Positions 1-13,216 of a stretch of 64,000 nt of DNA are shown piece after piece (position 1 is the stretch's first letter; each line of letters opens with the position of its first letter). Source of the stretch: Nilaparvata lugens (Eukaryota; Arthropoda; Insecta; Hemiptera; Delphacidae); NCBI RefSeq assembly GCF_014356525.2, contig NC_052518.1:33440017-33504016 (forward strand), given 5' to 3'. The translations under genes and the position numbers were made by a program. The notes below the pieces were generated by a model, which was given only the letters and a program-made list of their open reading frames with translations, searched no databases and was not told the origin of the DNA.

Positions 1-1556
1 AATTCCCCAATGGAATTCAACAATGCTGACAAATTGGCCATAGAAGCCTTTGAACTATGAACAAGTTCAGATTTGGGCTGCATAGAACAGGATTGAATGC
101 TATTTGATAGGACGTTCTTACTATTTTCCTTGTTGAAGTGGAATGAAGAATGATGTAAAAGACTATGATGTCGTTTACCACAAGGTCGACATGAGCCCGT
201 GCAAAGATGATCCTTAACATATGGCTTCAAACAGTTGAAGCATAACGATTTCTTTTTAATTGCCTCACCACGAGCTGCAGGAGCGATTTGCAAAAAGGTA
301 GAACAGCCAAACACATTATGGCCTGTATCCTTACAAAACAAACAAGTTGATACTTTCTGAAATTGATTATAAGCTTTAAATTTGTTATGATTAGAACTCT
401 GTTGCAAGCTAGCAGATTTGACAGTTTGCAACAATTTAGAATTGTTAGTGTGCTTGAGCATGTCCTGCTTATTTCCACTAGAACCTGATGAAATAGCCTG
501 TGCTACTTTGTGTTGCCCTTCCATGAAAGTCCATAAGACTTCCATCGATGGTACAGGGGTGTTAGCAATAAAACGTTCCCAATCTCTCAGGGTTCTAGCA
601 TCAAAACGTGAAGTGGAAAGATGCATATATAGCAGGTCTTTGATGTCTACTTTCAAATCAATGGATTCTAAGGCATGAATGTTCGTTTTTGCATGATCAA
701 TAAAGTTCCGCCAAGAATGTGCAAAATTTGAATCAAGCGAAGGTGGCATTAATATGGCAGAGACATGAGTTTGTGCAATTAAACGTGGATTATCATACCT
801 TTGCTTCAGTAAAGCCCATGCTATATCGAAACGTCCATGCGGTACATTTAGAATTCTATTGAGTGCCTCACCACTGAGGGCTTGTTTCAAATAATGAAAT
901 TTGATACTTGGTGTCACAAATACATTGTCAGCAATAACACTAGAAAATGAAGACCTAAATTCTAGCCAATGCTCGAAATCCCCATTGAATGTAGGGAGAG
1001 GAATTTCAGGTAATTTGAAATTTTGCAAATGAGCCACCGGCTCTTGCCTCATTTGAGGTAATGATTGCAGCTGATAGCTTTCCCCTGAAGAGGGTGATAC
1101 TTGAACTTGAGGTGTGTCCCTTGAACAGGGCAATGATTCTTGAGAGTTGTTTTGCCTTACACTTGATTGTTGATTTGAATTAGATGTATCAGATGCAATC
1201 TGATTTTCATTACAGTTTTGTAACTCATTATTAGATTCAATTGTTTGATGTTGCATTTTTTCCTGATGCAACTCAAATGCTTCACAAACAGAAGTAAGTC
1301 TTGCAACTATGCTAGTGAATTTATCCATTATGTTATCATGAACATCCTGATCAATTGATTCAGGATCAAGTGAGAAATAAGCTTGATCATAGGCCTGCTC
1401 TAACACTGATAGCCTATTTCTTACAACTAAAAAATTGTGATAATGCTCATCAGTCTCAATTACAGTTTCAGAGTGCTTTTCATAAAGCCTTATAATTTCC
1501 CTACCAATATTAACCCATTTGTTAATATGAGGGCTCACTTCTTTATCTGATGGCAT
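1..1556 (-). CDS. gag: BEL/Pao LTR retrotransposon Gag, 3' part beyond window
   Basis: Read by hand on the minus strand, the frame is open from an ATG at 1556 to the window edge, about 518 residues, with no stop. The N-terminal third is helical and Q/S-rich. Near 1013-860 lies the block PEIPLPTFNGDFEHW followed by EFRSSF, the hallmark of the DUF1759 Gag domain of BEL/Pao elements. At about 340-300 a zinc knuckle of form CX2CX4HX4C is readable (CLFCKDTGHNVFGC), followed at 245-180 by further Cys/His pairs (CFNC, CTGSCRPC). Gag packages element RNA in cytoplasmic particles; protease, reverse transcriptase and integrase would follow to the left, outside this window. The open frame over 1.5 kb suggests a fairly young copy. 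The 5' LTR should lie to the right of 1556, but its bounds cannot be set without the 3' LTR. Confidence 0.9.
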   Translation of the reverse strand, partial: MPSDKEVSPHINKWVNIGREIIRLYEKHSETVIETDEHYHNFLVVRNRLSVLEQAYDQAYFSLDPESIDQDVHDNIMDKFTSIVARLTSVCEAFELHQEKMQHQTIESNNELQNCNENQIASDTSNSNQQSSVRQNNSQESLPCSRDTPQVQVSPSSGESYQLQSLPQMRQEPVAHLQNFKLPEIPLPTFNGDFEHWLEFRSSFSSVIADNVFVTPSIKFHYLKQALSGEALNRILNVPHGRFDIAWALLKQRYDNPRLIAQTHVSAILMPPSLDSNFAHSWRNFIDHAKTNIHALESIDLKVDIKDLLYMHLSTSRFDARTLRDWERFIANTPVPSMEVLWTFMEGQHKVAQAISSGSSGNKQDMLKHTNNSKLLQTVKSASLQQSSNHNKFKAYNQFQKVSTCLFCKDTGHNVFGCSTFLQIAPAARGEAIKKKSLCFNCLKPYVKDHLCTGSCRPCGKRHHSLLHHSSFHFNKENSKNVLSNSIQSCSMQPKSELVHSSKASMANLSALLNSIGE

Positions 1557-2942
1557 TTTGAATACCTGAAGATAGCAATGTGCTTGAATAGAGTTGTCAG
1601 ATCTTAAAAACTAAATACATACATATGCTGCTGGTGAACACTTGACACTAGAGATTGTCTCTAAGTAAAGGATGCCTTCAATTTGAGTATGGCACAGGTA
1701 GCGGTTGGCTTGAACTGGGTTCAGATGCAGTATTGCATGGATATGCGCAGTTTTGTGTCCGTTCACCTCGCAAGCAGTACAAGTTGAATATGTCATGATA
1801 ACGCGTCGCAGCGCGCCGAGAGAAATCAAGTTCCTTAAACCAGGAAAAGAAATATATTATTTACAGCTAAGACAATGTTATACAACATACAATGAGAAAA
1901 ATCCAGAAAATACCTTATCATTTGGCATTCATTTAAAATCAAGATTTTAATCAACTGAACAAGGATCAAATCATCCGGCACGTGAGGAACAAACATCATG
2001 TGGAATTTAGTCTTAGAAAAGAGTGGACTGTATAAATAGGAGAGAATGAATCAAATTGAAATAAGAGAAACAAATGTGTCTTGATTGATTTGACACGTGA
2101 CTGAAACTCCACATGAGTCCAAGAACCGTTGTGCATTCAAAAACCTGTGCACTGGAATGAATGCTAAACAGTTTTAGGCAACTCAGTATTAAAACTAATC
2201 ATTAACATGTAGGCTAAGGTGAAATGCCAAATGAAAAAGTAGGTTAGTAAAATACAAAACTTCAATCAGCATTAAAGAATGTCATAACACATGAACAAGA
2301 GATAAGATTGAATACATGAAGTAAATTTGAAAACGGTATTAATGCTTCTAGTAAGAACAGAGTAAATAAATAACAGCAATACACATAGAAAATAATCTAT
2401 CTGGTATCAAAATGGAATAATGTAATGGCTACTAAACAAACGTTTATAGAATACCAGAGTCTATAATAAGTAGTCTTTAGTTTAAACCTACAATTGTCAT
2501 TTCAAATAACAAACACCTAGGAAATTTGAGATGTAAATATGTTAAATTGCAAAGCTTCAACATTTGAACTGGTTTGATACTAACAAAGAAAACAGGTAGG
2601 TTGAAATTAACCATAAGGTTAATAATAACAGTAGCCTATACTGAAATAGCCTAATTGCAAAATGCAGAAACTAAGCTTTAGCAATAATCAAAGAATGATA
2701 AAAAGGAATCAAAAGGATTGATAATTGCAATGTTCACAGAACATTCATGAATTGAATACAAAAACTGACAAACAAGTCTCAAGAGCAGTTTGACTGATCA
2801 AATAACTCAAAGATAAAGTGAGGTTGAATATGAACAACCATGAATTCCTAACCTGAAAGATAAAAACAATAGATTAGGGCAGTATAAGAATACAAAGTAG
2901 ATGATAAAAAAATACTTAGCTGCAGAACATAAATGCAAGAAC
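1557..2942. other. Leader/LTR candidate region, no gene seen
   Basis: AT-rich sequence upstream of the BEL/Pao Gag start. It should hold the leader, primer-binding site and 5' LTR of that element, but no primer-binding site or LTR boundary could be recognised. The short open frames here show no coding character. Confidence 0.4.
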
Positions 2943-3067
2943 CAAGGTCCCGGTTTGGTCTAGGGCCTTCAAAGACAGCGTGAGCTTCCAATAGCTCGAA
3001 TAGGCCAAAGTCAAGGTCCCGGTTTGGTCTAGGGCCTTCAAAGACAGCGTGAGCTTCCAATAGCTCA
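2943..3067. repeat. Tandem duplication, 69-bp period
   Basis: The unit beginning CAAGGTCCCGGTTTGGTC at 2943 recurs at 3012 with only a few changes. Sixty-nine bases is 23 codons, so an open frame on the minus strand shows a repeated 23-residue block (key residues FELLEAHAVFEG). The frame has no other coding feature, so this looks like a non-coding duplication, perhaps within the LTR of the neighbouring BEL/Pao element. Confidence 0.8.
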
Positions 3068-5061
3068 AATGGACACATCAGAAGAGAAACAAGATTACAA
3101 CTTGTTTGAAATGCGGATGAATCAGCAGCCAGTTGTAGAGGAAGAGTTTTCAATTAATGTTTTGAAGCATATATTTCCTGAGTTTTGGAAATATCAGTTG
3201 CAATATTTGTAAAATGTGATTTACAATTGAGAGTCACTTTAACAGTGATATTGGCAATATATCACAATAAATATCAATAGAATGAATGATGGGTAAACTT
3301 TCAGTCCCAAAATTTCAAATAAAGAATTACTAAACAAGGTTAGCACGCGATGTAAAACAAGAGTCTGCAATATGTAAAACAAATTTAAACTTGTAGATAG
3401 ACGCAGTGACACACACAAGCAGCCATTTTGAGAATGCCGTAATGGAAATAAAATAAGTAAAATTGAAACAAGTGTTCAAGTCTTGAAAAACTAAAAATAA
3501 CTCCACAGAACCAGTCGAGAATATCCAACAATTGAAATAAACAAACAGGGCAAGGCAAAAACTATTTTCACAAAAGATGAGAGTTCAAGTTGTAACTTTC
3601 ATATATTAAGTTAGATGCACACACACACAGAGTTTCCGAACACGTTGACAAATTAGAAATGAAATAACAAATGAACTAATTGTCCGAATTCCAAAGTTGA
3701 TGGCTCCAAAGAACCGAAAAAATGTCTCCAACAAATAAAACAAGTAAAACAGGGCGAGGTGAAACTATTTTCACGAATAAAGTAGAAATAAATGGAGACA
3801 CACACAAAGTTGCTGGTAGACAGACAAACAATGATGCAGTGAAGACAGGAAATGGATAGCAAACAGGTGCTACCTTGATCAAGAAATCACCAAAAAATTG
3901 ATCTTTAAACAGATGCAAAAAATATCCGAAAGCCGAACAACAAATTGACAAATACAATAATAAATGACAAAGGCTTCAGAACATATCCAAAAACTAGAAC
4001 AAAGATAAATAAAATATGCAACAAGAATGCACAGTATCAAGTCGGCAGTGGACCACTAGCACTCCAGCTGCAAAGATACAAACTAATGACTACCGCGCAG
4101 AGAAACATGACAATACAAAATCAAAAAATCAATAAAAGAGATTGTTTGAAGATGGAGGATAGTTTTAACAATTGGGTTTAGATACTACTCCACCTGGGTA
4201 GATATTATTTGAAAGTAATATGAGAAAAACAAATAACTTGATTGAAAGAACTAATAAGACTCGTACGCACAATAAAAACATTATAGAAGAAACTGTACTC
4301 ATGACATCAAAATAAAAATGATAGTGAATTTGATAGTATTGGAAATGAGAAAAAAGGTGAGTAAATGTGAGAGTGAATAGTCTTTTCTTTCTCTCTTCTT
4401 TTTCTTTCTCGATTTATTCATGAATTTAAAGTAATATTCATTCCTACTAGCAATTGTGGAGTATTGTGCTGCTTCCAGCAGGTCGTTTTTTATTCCAATT
4501 CACAAATTTCTTACTAATAAAGCATATCAGTATTTATTTTATTAATCTTTTATTGATTATTTTTATCTTACTGAGCTGTGTGTTTTTGTTTTTCTTATTG
4601 ATTCTGATTGTAAATATTGTGAGTTTAAATGAATAGAATTTGAATTTGATATTTGGAGGCGATTTGGTCAATACATACCATGGGCGAACCGTGGGAGACA
4701 GTTGTTGAGCCAACCAATCCACCACAATTTTTGTTGATAGGGATTGAACTAGAAAAAAATTGTAACATACTTCAGGTACCAACATTAATTTGTATTACTT
4801 ATTACTTATAGATTACGAATACAAATAAAACATTTTAATCTTCTATCCTTCAATTCATTTTAAAAGAACAGGTAACTCATTTCTATAATAATACTAAAAT
4901 TCCACTTGAAGTGAAAGAGAATATTTTGCTTGCTCCTTATATATATCGTACGGTTCACTGTCAGCTAGAACAATATAAACAATTAAAAACAATGTAGCAA
5001 TCGTGCTCACGTCAATATTTTAAAATACAGAGAATTAAGCTGATAAAGTTAAGCTGATACC
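3068..5061. other. No gene recognised
   Basis: AT-rich sequence. The open frames are short and low in complexity. A pyrimidine-rich tract lies at about 4380-4412. Nothing here could be assigned. Confidence 0.5.
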
Positions 5062-5346
5062 CGCGCTACAAATCCAAATCCAGCTCACCCAGCCAGTTCA
5101 GTGGTTCAGTGCCTCATTGCCGCCACCGTGAAGGCCCACCATTCCGCACGGGAAAAGACGCAGGGGGCATTCCTCAATAATGTGACTCATGGACTGGGTC
5201 TCAGCTCCACAGTCGCATGACCCATCATTTGCTAGGCCCCATTTGGTCCGCCAGTAGCCGCATCTTCCCACACCTGTGCGGAAACGATTAGTGAGAGCAA
5301 ACTCATACCGCCCACAGGTAGTGTTGGGTCGCTCACCAACGTCTTA
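5062..5346 (-). pseudogene. RTE-type LINE, C-terminal end of reverse transcriptase ORF
   Basis: Minus-strand translation gives RYEFALTNRFRTGVGRCGYW, then CDCGAETQSMSHIIEECPL. This is the conserved tail of RTE-clade LINE proteins (LNR.RTG.GRC...CDCG...QTM.HI..ECP). After a stop at 5098 a one-base shift recovers the usual ending, LNWLGELDLDL, with its stop at about 5062. The frame opens after a stop just left of 5350, so only the last 90 or so residues remain. The fragment is a dead, 5'-truncated copy. The family assignment is by motif only. Confidence 0.75.
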
Positions 5347-5444
5347 TTCTGGCCATGAAAGCTCTCTCTATTGATCTCTATGGATCGCGATTTCTATGGA
5401 TCTCTTGCCAGCTGGCAAGCTTTATTCGAAGCTCCAGTCACCGA

Positions 5445-5690
5445 GAAGGGTCGCTGACAACCGTTCTCCCCGACAACCATTCTCCTCTTGATTTTGACCG
5501 TAGGCGACAGCCAATACCCTGCTGAAAATATGCCAATGCCGACAACCATTCTCCCCGACATCCGTTCTCCTACTGAAAAGAAGGAGAACGTCTGTCGGAA
5601 GCGTTCCCGACAACCGTTCTCCTCGAGCGCTTCCGACAACCGTTCTCCCCGACATCTGATCCCCTATTGGGCATTGACTTGTAGCAGGCG
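5445..5690. repeat. GC-rich pseudo-palindromic repeat, copy 1
   Basis: A GC-rich island built from repeats of CGACAACCGTTCTCC and near variants (at least six), mixed with the reverse complement form GGAGAACGTCTGTCGG. About 150 bp of it recurs with high identity at 13240-13390. The overlapping open frames in several phases are by-products of the repetition. Confidence 0.8.
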
Positions 5691-6476
5691 CGAAAGTAGT
5701 ACCATCACAGACTCTGTTTAACACATTCTATGAATTTGATTATTGGAAGTAAAGCTTGTTGATGTTATGATTTATATAACTGCAAATATTAGAAGAAAGA
5801 GAATATTTATATTCCCAAACTCCTGCACATGAATGAATGAATAATTTTAATCAGTAAAAAGATACAATCAAAACAATTTGATTCTTCCTGTTAGATTTAC
5901 GACTAGAGTAATTAATGAGGATTTCGAGCCTGTAAGGTGTAAGGGATGGATATAGAGCCAAAATTGGATGGTCCTCGCATTTATTTATTAACAAATTCAT
6001 AATAGGATATAAATACACAACTGAAGTTCAAGAAGTATTTTTGGGTCAAATTTGATATAGTATATTTCAAATAAAGTTTGTGTTCACATCAATTTTACTT
6101 CTTTTATTAGATGAACAATACTTGAATCATCTGTTTTGTTGGAAAGATTCAAGGTATTCACAATATTAGTATTATTTTTTAGGAAGATTCATTTCTGAAC
6201 TGAAATCCACCTATGCTGTTTTGTCAGTTTCCATCGGTTTAATAATTCTCAATATTTAATTTCTGAAAATAGATTTTTAATGTCGTTCGTTCGTTTTAGG
6301 GAAAGTGTGACAAATGAGCAAATCATACAAATAATATTTCTTTTAAATGTTAAATGGCCATCCTGTGAGTAGGCTATTATTGAGACACTATTAGTCTAAG
6401 ATTCATTATTCATTATTGAGTAGGCTATTAGTTTAAGACGACGATTTTGCATTTTTTCCGTATATAACTTCCTTAT
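5691..6476. other. No gene recognised
   Basis: AT-rich sequence without coding signal or clear repeat structure. Confidence 0.5.
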
Positions 6477-6696
6477 GGTATAGTCTGTCCAAGCAAAGAA
6501 GAGCCTCTCGCAAGATGATAAAATGAATCCGGCTCGGACAATATTTGTTGGAAAATTATTGATTCTGTCATAATAGTAGGAAACATTCTGATCTACAATT
6601 TGAGACCAAATCAATAATTTTTGAACCAATATTGACCGAACTGGAGTCATTTTCTCATCTTGCCAGAAGCTCTTCTTTGCTTGGACAGACTATACC
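6477..6696. mobile_element. MITE with about 42-bp terminal inverted repeats
   Basis: GGTATAGTCTGTCCAAGCAA at 6477 and its reverse complement ending at 6696 form terminal inverted repeats that extend about 42 bp with a few mismatches. TAT flanks both ends (6474-6476, 6697-6699), a possible 3-bp target duplication. There is no transposase inside, so the element is non-autonomous. Confidence 0.75.
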
Positions 6697-7575
6697 TATC
6701 GATTGTATGAAAATGGCGGGAGTAATTGCTCTACTATTCCAAATTCATGATTCCATAGCATTTTGGTTATGTTGACAAAAAATATATGTTTTTTTCATTA
6801 ATTTATTTTCTGGTACATTTCATAATGTAAGCCTACTGGATGTTACTAAGTTGACAATGGGATTACACTCCCGGTTTATCTTCTTTCATGTTGAAATAAT
6901 AATTTATTCAAAATCGAATAATCAATTACAAATAGGTCGTCCGTGTTGTTCCTGATTGTGAATTCAACTACAGTGATTCAAATAATATTTCTATTTCAAG
7001 TTTCATAAAAACAAACTCTCAGTGGACATGTTGGTTAGAAAAATTTTTCATAAAAATTTTGAAGTGAAAGAAAATTCGAAACTTTGTATTAATCATTTCA
7101 AAGACCGGTATTCAATTAGGAAGATGTTATAAAAGTAATGTTTTCCTTGTAAACATCATCATTCACTCACTCACCATCACCTTTACTTAAAATACTTGCT
7201 ATCAAGTCGCAATTTTAACAATATAAATATGAATAGAAGGTGAACCAATTCGAGTGCCAAGATAAAAACCAAAGTCAAGAAGTGATACATTTCCCCTCAA
7301 TTTTTCCCAACCAGCCAAAATACTACACAAGGCCTGTTCCCAAAGAAAGATAGAAGGTTATGGAAAAAAGTCCAATAATCGTGGTGTGTCAATTACAATA
7401 TAATTCATGGATTTATTCATACAATACAATTTATTCTCTTATTTTTAATCGGATTTAAAAATGTTGGTTTTTGAAAGTTCTTTCAAATTAAAATAAAATT
7501 TGAATTAAATATATTTATTTTTACAACGTTTTACTTATCTTGCTTTGGGTCATCTCTGTCAGGGTGGAATTTTGT
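6697..7575. other. No gene recognised
   Basis: AT-rich sequence between two MITEs. No coding frame or structured repeat was seen. Confidence 0.5.
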
Positions 7576-8085
7576 AAATTAATTTTCATCCACTTCCCGA
7601 CGAGCTAGAGACTTGAAACTTTCAGAATAGATCAAAACCTGATTACAATGCAACCTTCAATAGTTTTCATTATGATTCATTTTGTATTTTGATTAATTTT
7701 TACAAAACAAAATTTTATATGGAGAAATTAATGTATAAATAAGAAATCAATAAAAAGATTCATTCCATCAGCTAATAGTAAATAATATTGATTATGTTGC
7801 AAAAGTATTTTATGAATAACACCTTCTGTGATATGAATTGTGACATCTGGGAAAAGAAATGCTATCCTGAACAGGTTGAAAATTATCAAAATGTGACGTG
7901 AAATTCTTGGCAGATGAACTTACTGAAAAGCATACATAGGCCTACATGTAAAACTAAAAAGATAATGAATATATTGAAAAAACCAACGTTTTGATTCGAT
8001 CCAAAAGTTGCATTGTCATTAGGTTTTGATCTATTCTGAAAGTTTCAAGTCTCTAGCTCGTCGGGAAGTGGATGAAAATTAATTT
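7576..8085. mobile_element. MITE with about 80-bp terminal inverted repeats
   Basis: The segment starting AAATTAATTTTCATCCACTT at 7576 returns as a near-perfect reverse complement ending at 8085, with about 80 bp paired. The 510-bp unit has no coding capacity. No target duplication is evident. Confidence 0.8.
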
Positions 8086-11000
8086 GACCAATATATAATA
8101 AAAAGAGGTACACCTGTACAACAAATATTTTACACATAACTGTACTTATCAGAGTGACTAGAATCCACTCTTAATTACATTTTCTGAGAAATATCAGGAA
8201 TAGGCCAACACCTGAGAAATTCCAAAAAGGTCTAACCGAGTACAAAAATAGATTTGTTGGCCCACTCGTTGCATGGTACTGTATTTTAATTTCGCTTCGT
8301 TGTCCAGCCTATTCATTCAATGCGGTGGTTGGATTCCATCATGAAAGGATTTGGAGATTTGAAAATGAAATTCTAATATCCAAAACCAAAATGGGGCTAG
8401 TTTTTAATTTCCTGTAATTTTTTAATTAAAACAAGGATTATTATGTGACTAAATAAGGAATAGAAGAAGTTCTGGGTGATTGATTGTTTTCTTTCTCCTC
8501 GTATTGTATATTTTTACTCAAATAAATAAATATAAATTTCATGAAAATGACTATTATTGAAATTGATTGAATAATTAATTTTATATGGAAATAGGTTAGC
8601 TGGGGGAAATAGGAGTAATTATTGAAACTGGTAACTCTTAATCTGAAATTTATTTCAATTTTAAACTGATGGTCTCACTTTAAAACGGAACAGATATCCT
8701 CAATTTTTTTTTATTCTTTGAAAATAATCTGATGGATGAAGCCTGCTAATTCATTAAATAATTAAACTGTAAATCAAAATAATTTGATCTTAACATTTTT
8801 TCAATTTCAAACTGACTATTTCATTCGAGAACAGTTTCCACATATCCACGAACAAATATCCTCAAGAGTGTCAAAGTTTCTTCTATATTAGAGAGATTAA
8901 AAATTCAATCATTCAAATAGGACTACAAGAAATAAGAAGAAATTATTCAGGTAGACGTAAACTTTTTGTATTTGGTTGCGAACACATCTATGAATAGCTG
9001 AACTTATTAAGAACTAAGGAGATTCTATGTGAATAAAACCGCTGAATAGTTTAAGTTACTCTATAGTGAAGACTCCAGTTTTTCCTAGTAAACACTAGAA
9101 GATAGAATGGAATAGAACATATTCAATTGTCATGGTATTCACATAAAAATACATTGACATTGTCATGTTAGGAACATTCAATCAGATAAGAAACAAATTA
9201 TCAGGTACAGAGACTACATCACACAATTTAAACAAAATTGAGACCGTCCAGGCTCGTGTCTAGCATAGTCTTGTATTGAATAAAGATGCTTAGCTTTCAA
9301 CCAATCCTGCATTGTACACTTAAATTTTCTTATGGGAACAAACACTAAAGAGAGTGTATTAGGTTTATTCACTTTTAAGCAAGTGTTTACTTCCTGGGCG
9401 AGCGTTCACTAGGTAGTAAACAAATACTTCACTAGACAGATTGTACTACGAAAAGTTTACTCGTTTTTATTCACTTGGCCCATTGATCCTTCATCCTTGA
9501 TTCAATCAATAATGGAGTTTCCACAGGAAATGTTTTTTTAATTTTATGAATATTCTCTATGCTAGTATGATTCCTTAACTTAGTTTTTGATGAACTGATG
9601 AGCTAAATATATACAGTAATTGTTTTTTCTATAACTGGGAATCAATCCATTCAAAAGGAAGGATGGATTGTGACTGTAGAGGGACAATCGCGCTTGTAAT
9701 TCACTTAACAAATTTCATAATATTAAATCGGAGTATATGACCCTCAAGTATTATAGACAGATTTTAAAAGATTCATAATTCCTTTTCTTCCTGAAACAAT
9801 GGAACATTAGAGACCAGGAACGATTTCGATTCCCCATTTAGATGGGTTTGAACCTATAAGACATACACAGTTCAACCCCATTTCGCTAGGTTTGAACCTG
9901 TAACACAAACACACAACATGAGCCCCTTTTTGTAACGTTCCAACGTGCTAAGGGTGTATATATTCTCAACTCTCCTAAACTGAAAGGGGATTCGGGGGGC
10001 AAAACGGAAAAACTTTGCATTGTTTAGTCTGAAATATCGTTTAAGACCTTATTATAGGACTGAAGTTTCTTATTATACTTAGTTTATTATTTCTCATATT
10101 TAATATTTTTTTTTAAAACCGCTTTGCTAGTTGAAGAGAGGGCGACTTTTTTTCATTTTTAAAAATAAATTAATTGATAATGATGGAAGAAATTAAATAT
10201 TGCAGTACACCAACTGCTGGATAATTATTATTATTATAATGTCAATATTTGCAGTAGCAGAAGTCCTTTGTATATTTATATGGCAGTATGTCGAGATTCT
10301 AATCAATAATTATTATAATAATATTAATTGATAATATCGATTAACGCATGAATCTATAGTAGATTCAATTAAATCTGTCATTAGATTGCATTCAATATTT
10401 TTAATCTGTCATCCAACATGTTTTTATTGGATTCACCGCCTCCATCCGCCACCACACATATTTTATGTGGTTACTAATATTTGTAATTACAGTAGGCTAT
10501 CAGAAGATGACCATCACTTTTAACTTTTTCTGTTTAATTTTTGTACGTTCTCACTAAATTAGAACTCTGAATTCGCAAATAATTATTTTCGCTCCACCAA
10601 TTAAATAGGCTACCTCTAATGAACTCGAACAAGAGGTGAGATTTCATGGAATTACTAGAAATTACTTAGTTATTAGAAATCAACATAATATTGTAATGTT
10701 CTCTATTATTCCTTTCATCCTGAATAACCAATTGAAATGAATGAGTTAGTTCGTAGTAAACTCGAGATAGTAATGAGATACGCAGAACCCTCTGTAATAT
10801 TTTTGAAGGAATGTGTAATCGACATAAACAGAATCTTGCCTTTCGGATACTGCTACCAATAATTAAAAAAATAACACGTCCTACCCTTTCACTAAACCAA
10901 ACAATGTACCTGGATTCTAAGTGTAGCCTATAATTGGATGGGTCAATGTACGGATCATTAAGTCTTGGATGATCGTTTTGGGATTGAAGAATAGATGTTA

Positions 11001-13216
11001 TGTTCGACAGGCCTTAACCCAGACCAGACAAGGGAGCTATTCTCACCGCTAATTAGGATTGTTGAGTTGGAAAAACCCATATTATCTGTGGAGCGTGGGA
11101 GTGCAGATAGATTGTTGGATTCATTGAATAGGTAGAATGTATTATTTTTGGAATTTGTTGTAGTATCTCTGTCCAGATTCTGCTTGTTATGTCAAGGTCT
11201 GCTTCCTTCAAAAATATCACGTCCTGAACGAGTGCTGGTGGTCTAGGCCTATACGGTGAGGGTAATGAACTTCCCATGTACGGAACCTGATGTGAACAGT
11301 GTTGAACTACAATCGAATTCGGGTACATAGGATTAGAAAATAGATAGATTGATCAATAGTTGAGGGGATGTTAAGCACAAAAATTATAATGAGAATAGAA
11401 AAATTATAATTAAAATTACAAGGATCATATAACATAATTAATTAGCATTTCCTTTTTTCCGTATTTTAAAGGATGAAATAGGAAAACCTTAGTTGACTGT
11501 ACACCATGCGCAATTATTGTAGTAGGAATTAAATAACCTACTCCTAAATGAAAGAATTTCATTTGCTAAGTCCAGAATTCAATGCCTTCTGATAATTATC
11601 AGAGATATTAACGAGTATTGTATCATCATAAATCAAGTATAAATCGCTTTTACTTTTTCTATGCATTGACGACTTTCACTTGTTGAGTACCAGTAGTTGT
11701 GAGTGTGATACTACAGTAGTTATACATGTTGAATGAAAATATTGAATTCTACAAAAAGGAGTTTTTAACTACTGTCGTTGAAAAATCTATTGTGTTGAGG
11801 CTGTTTTTTATTGGTTATTAACACAAAAGATTTCTGGGGCAGCCCTAGGACCGAAGGTAAGGTGTAAGTCATCATAGATGTTATTGTATAGCAGAGACTA
11901 TACCGGTAGTTTATAGATGACCGTTGTTGATTTCACAACAATGGATGTTTTGACAACCACTCTAGAAAACAAAAAATTGTATGCAACGAGCTGGAATAAT
12001 TTGCTAAAGGGGTGCTTTACGAAACTATGCCGGCGCTCAGCGTACAATAAAACCTACATCTTCTTATGAACCGAAATACGTACAGCATATATTATGTTTG
12101 TGCTTTGTGGTAAATATTTGATGTTCACCGATAGCGGTCGGTAGACCCTCCAGGTTTAAGATGGCTCCCTCGGTCGCAGCATACACAAATCAACAATTCT
12201 AGACCTAATAATGAGCACAGAATTTATAAATGGATTTATTTTTGCAAGTTCCTGACCAACATCCAGACAGGAATTATTTTATGAGATGGTAAAGGCCTCA
12301 CAGCTGGATGCTGAACGACTCCAATATCCCAAGAAAACCTCGATTCTAAATAATACTGTGTAATAAGTTACTACTCAGGCTGTTAACACCAGCTCAATTG
12401 AAAAAAAGTATATTTAATTCTCTTTAAGACTCTTAACAGAAACAAGGTAGGTCTATCTACCTAAGTCTTTCTTTATGTGAGTGGATATGCGGTATGAAAA
12501 ATAAGTTAACCCTCCATTCAGTAAGAAGCTAAAAATTAATAGATTAATGATAATTAATGATTAAATCTAATATTATTAATAGCCACCTAATCAAACTCCA
12601 ATGAATTATCAAAGACCTTCTCAAGTATTCAATTTGACACTCAGATGGAGAGTTACTCCTGTAACTTCCACAATTTAGTTATAAATAACAAAAAAAAATC
12701 TATCTGTCAACTTCTAGCGGGGGACAGATGCCCCCCTCTGCCCCTGCCTGGATACGCCCATGATTTGAAGATTGCATCAAAATCATTCGAATAAATTCTT
12801 TTAGTGCCTTCGCCTAACGTTTGTAAATAATTATATGAAGTTAAAATTAATATCAATGCAACGATCAATGCTGCGTCCTTGTCATGCACAATGCTTTTAG
12901 ATGACTATTAATATATATTTTGAACATTTCATTTCATATATATTAATTCCAAACCATTTCAGAACTTTTGAAGTAATGTGCATTGACATTGCACAAGAAT
13001 ATTAATTTGAATATAGACTTAACAAAGATGATCAGAATATCAGAACTTAACAAAGACGATCAGAATATCAGAACTAGTTGTATAGTATCAGAACTAGTTG
13101 TATAGTACAGTATCTAGTAATCTGGTTTAATAGCATGATACATAGGATTCATGTGACTTCATTTTCAAGTTTCAAGGAGAGAGCCAGCCAGAATGGTGAT
13201 TTCATGTGATGTGGTG
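8086..13216. other. Long AT-rich stretch, no gene recognised
   Basis: Over five kilobases without a plausible coding exon. The only notable segment is at about 12717-12762 on the plus strand, GGGGGACAGATGCCCCCC followed by CCTGGATACGCCCATG, which resembles the terminal region of a degraded DNA transposon. Confidence 0.45.

Noticed and set aside
1611..1829. 72-codon minus-strand frame upstream of Gag
   Set aside because: Low-quality frame in the probable leader/LTR of the BEL/Pao element, with no supporting feature.
2848..3153. 101-codon minus-strand frame with a 23-residue repeat
   Set aside because: The repeat comes from a 69-bp tandem duplication. No splice sites, domain or codon bias support a gene.
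5394..5724. Overlapping open frames on both strands
   Set aside because: They are by-products of the GC-rich pseudo-palindromic repeat, open in several phases at once; the same frames recur in copy 2.
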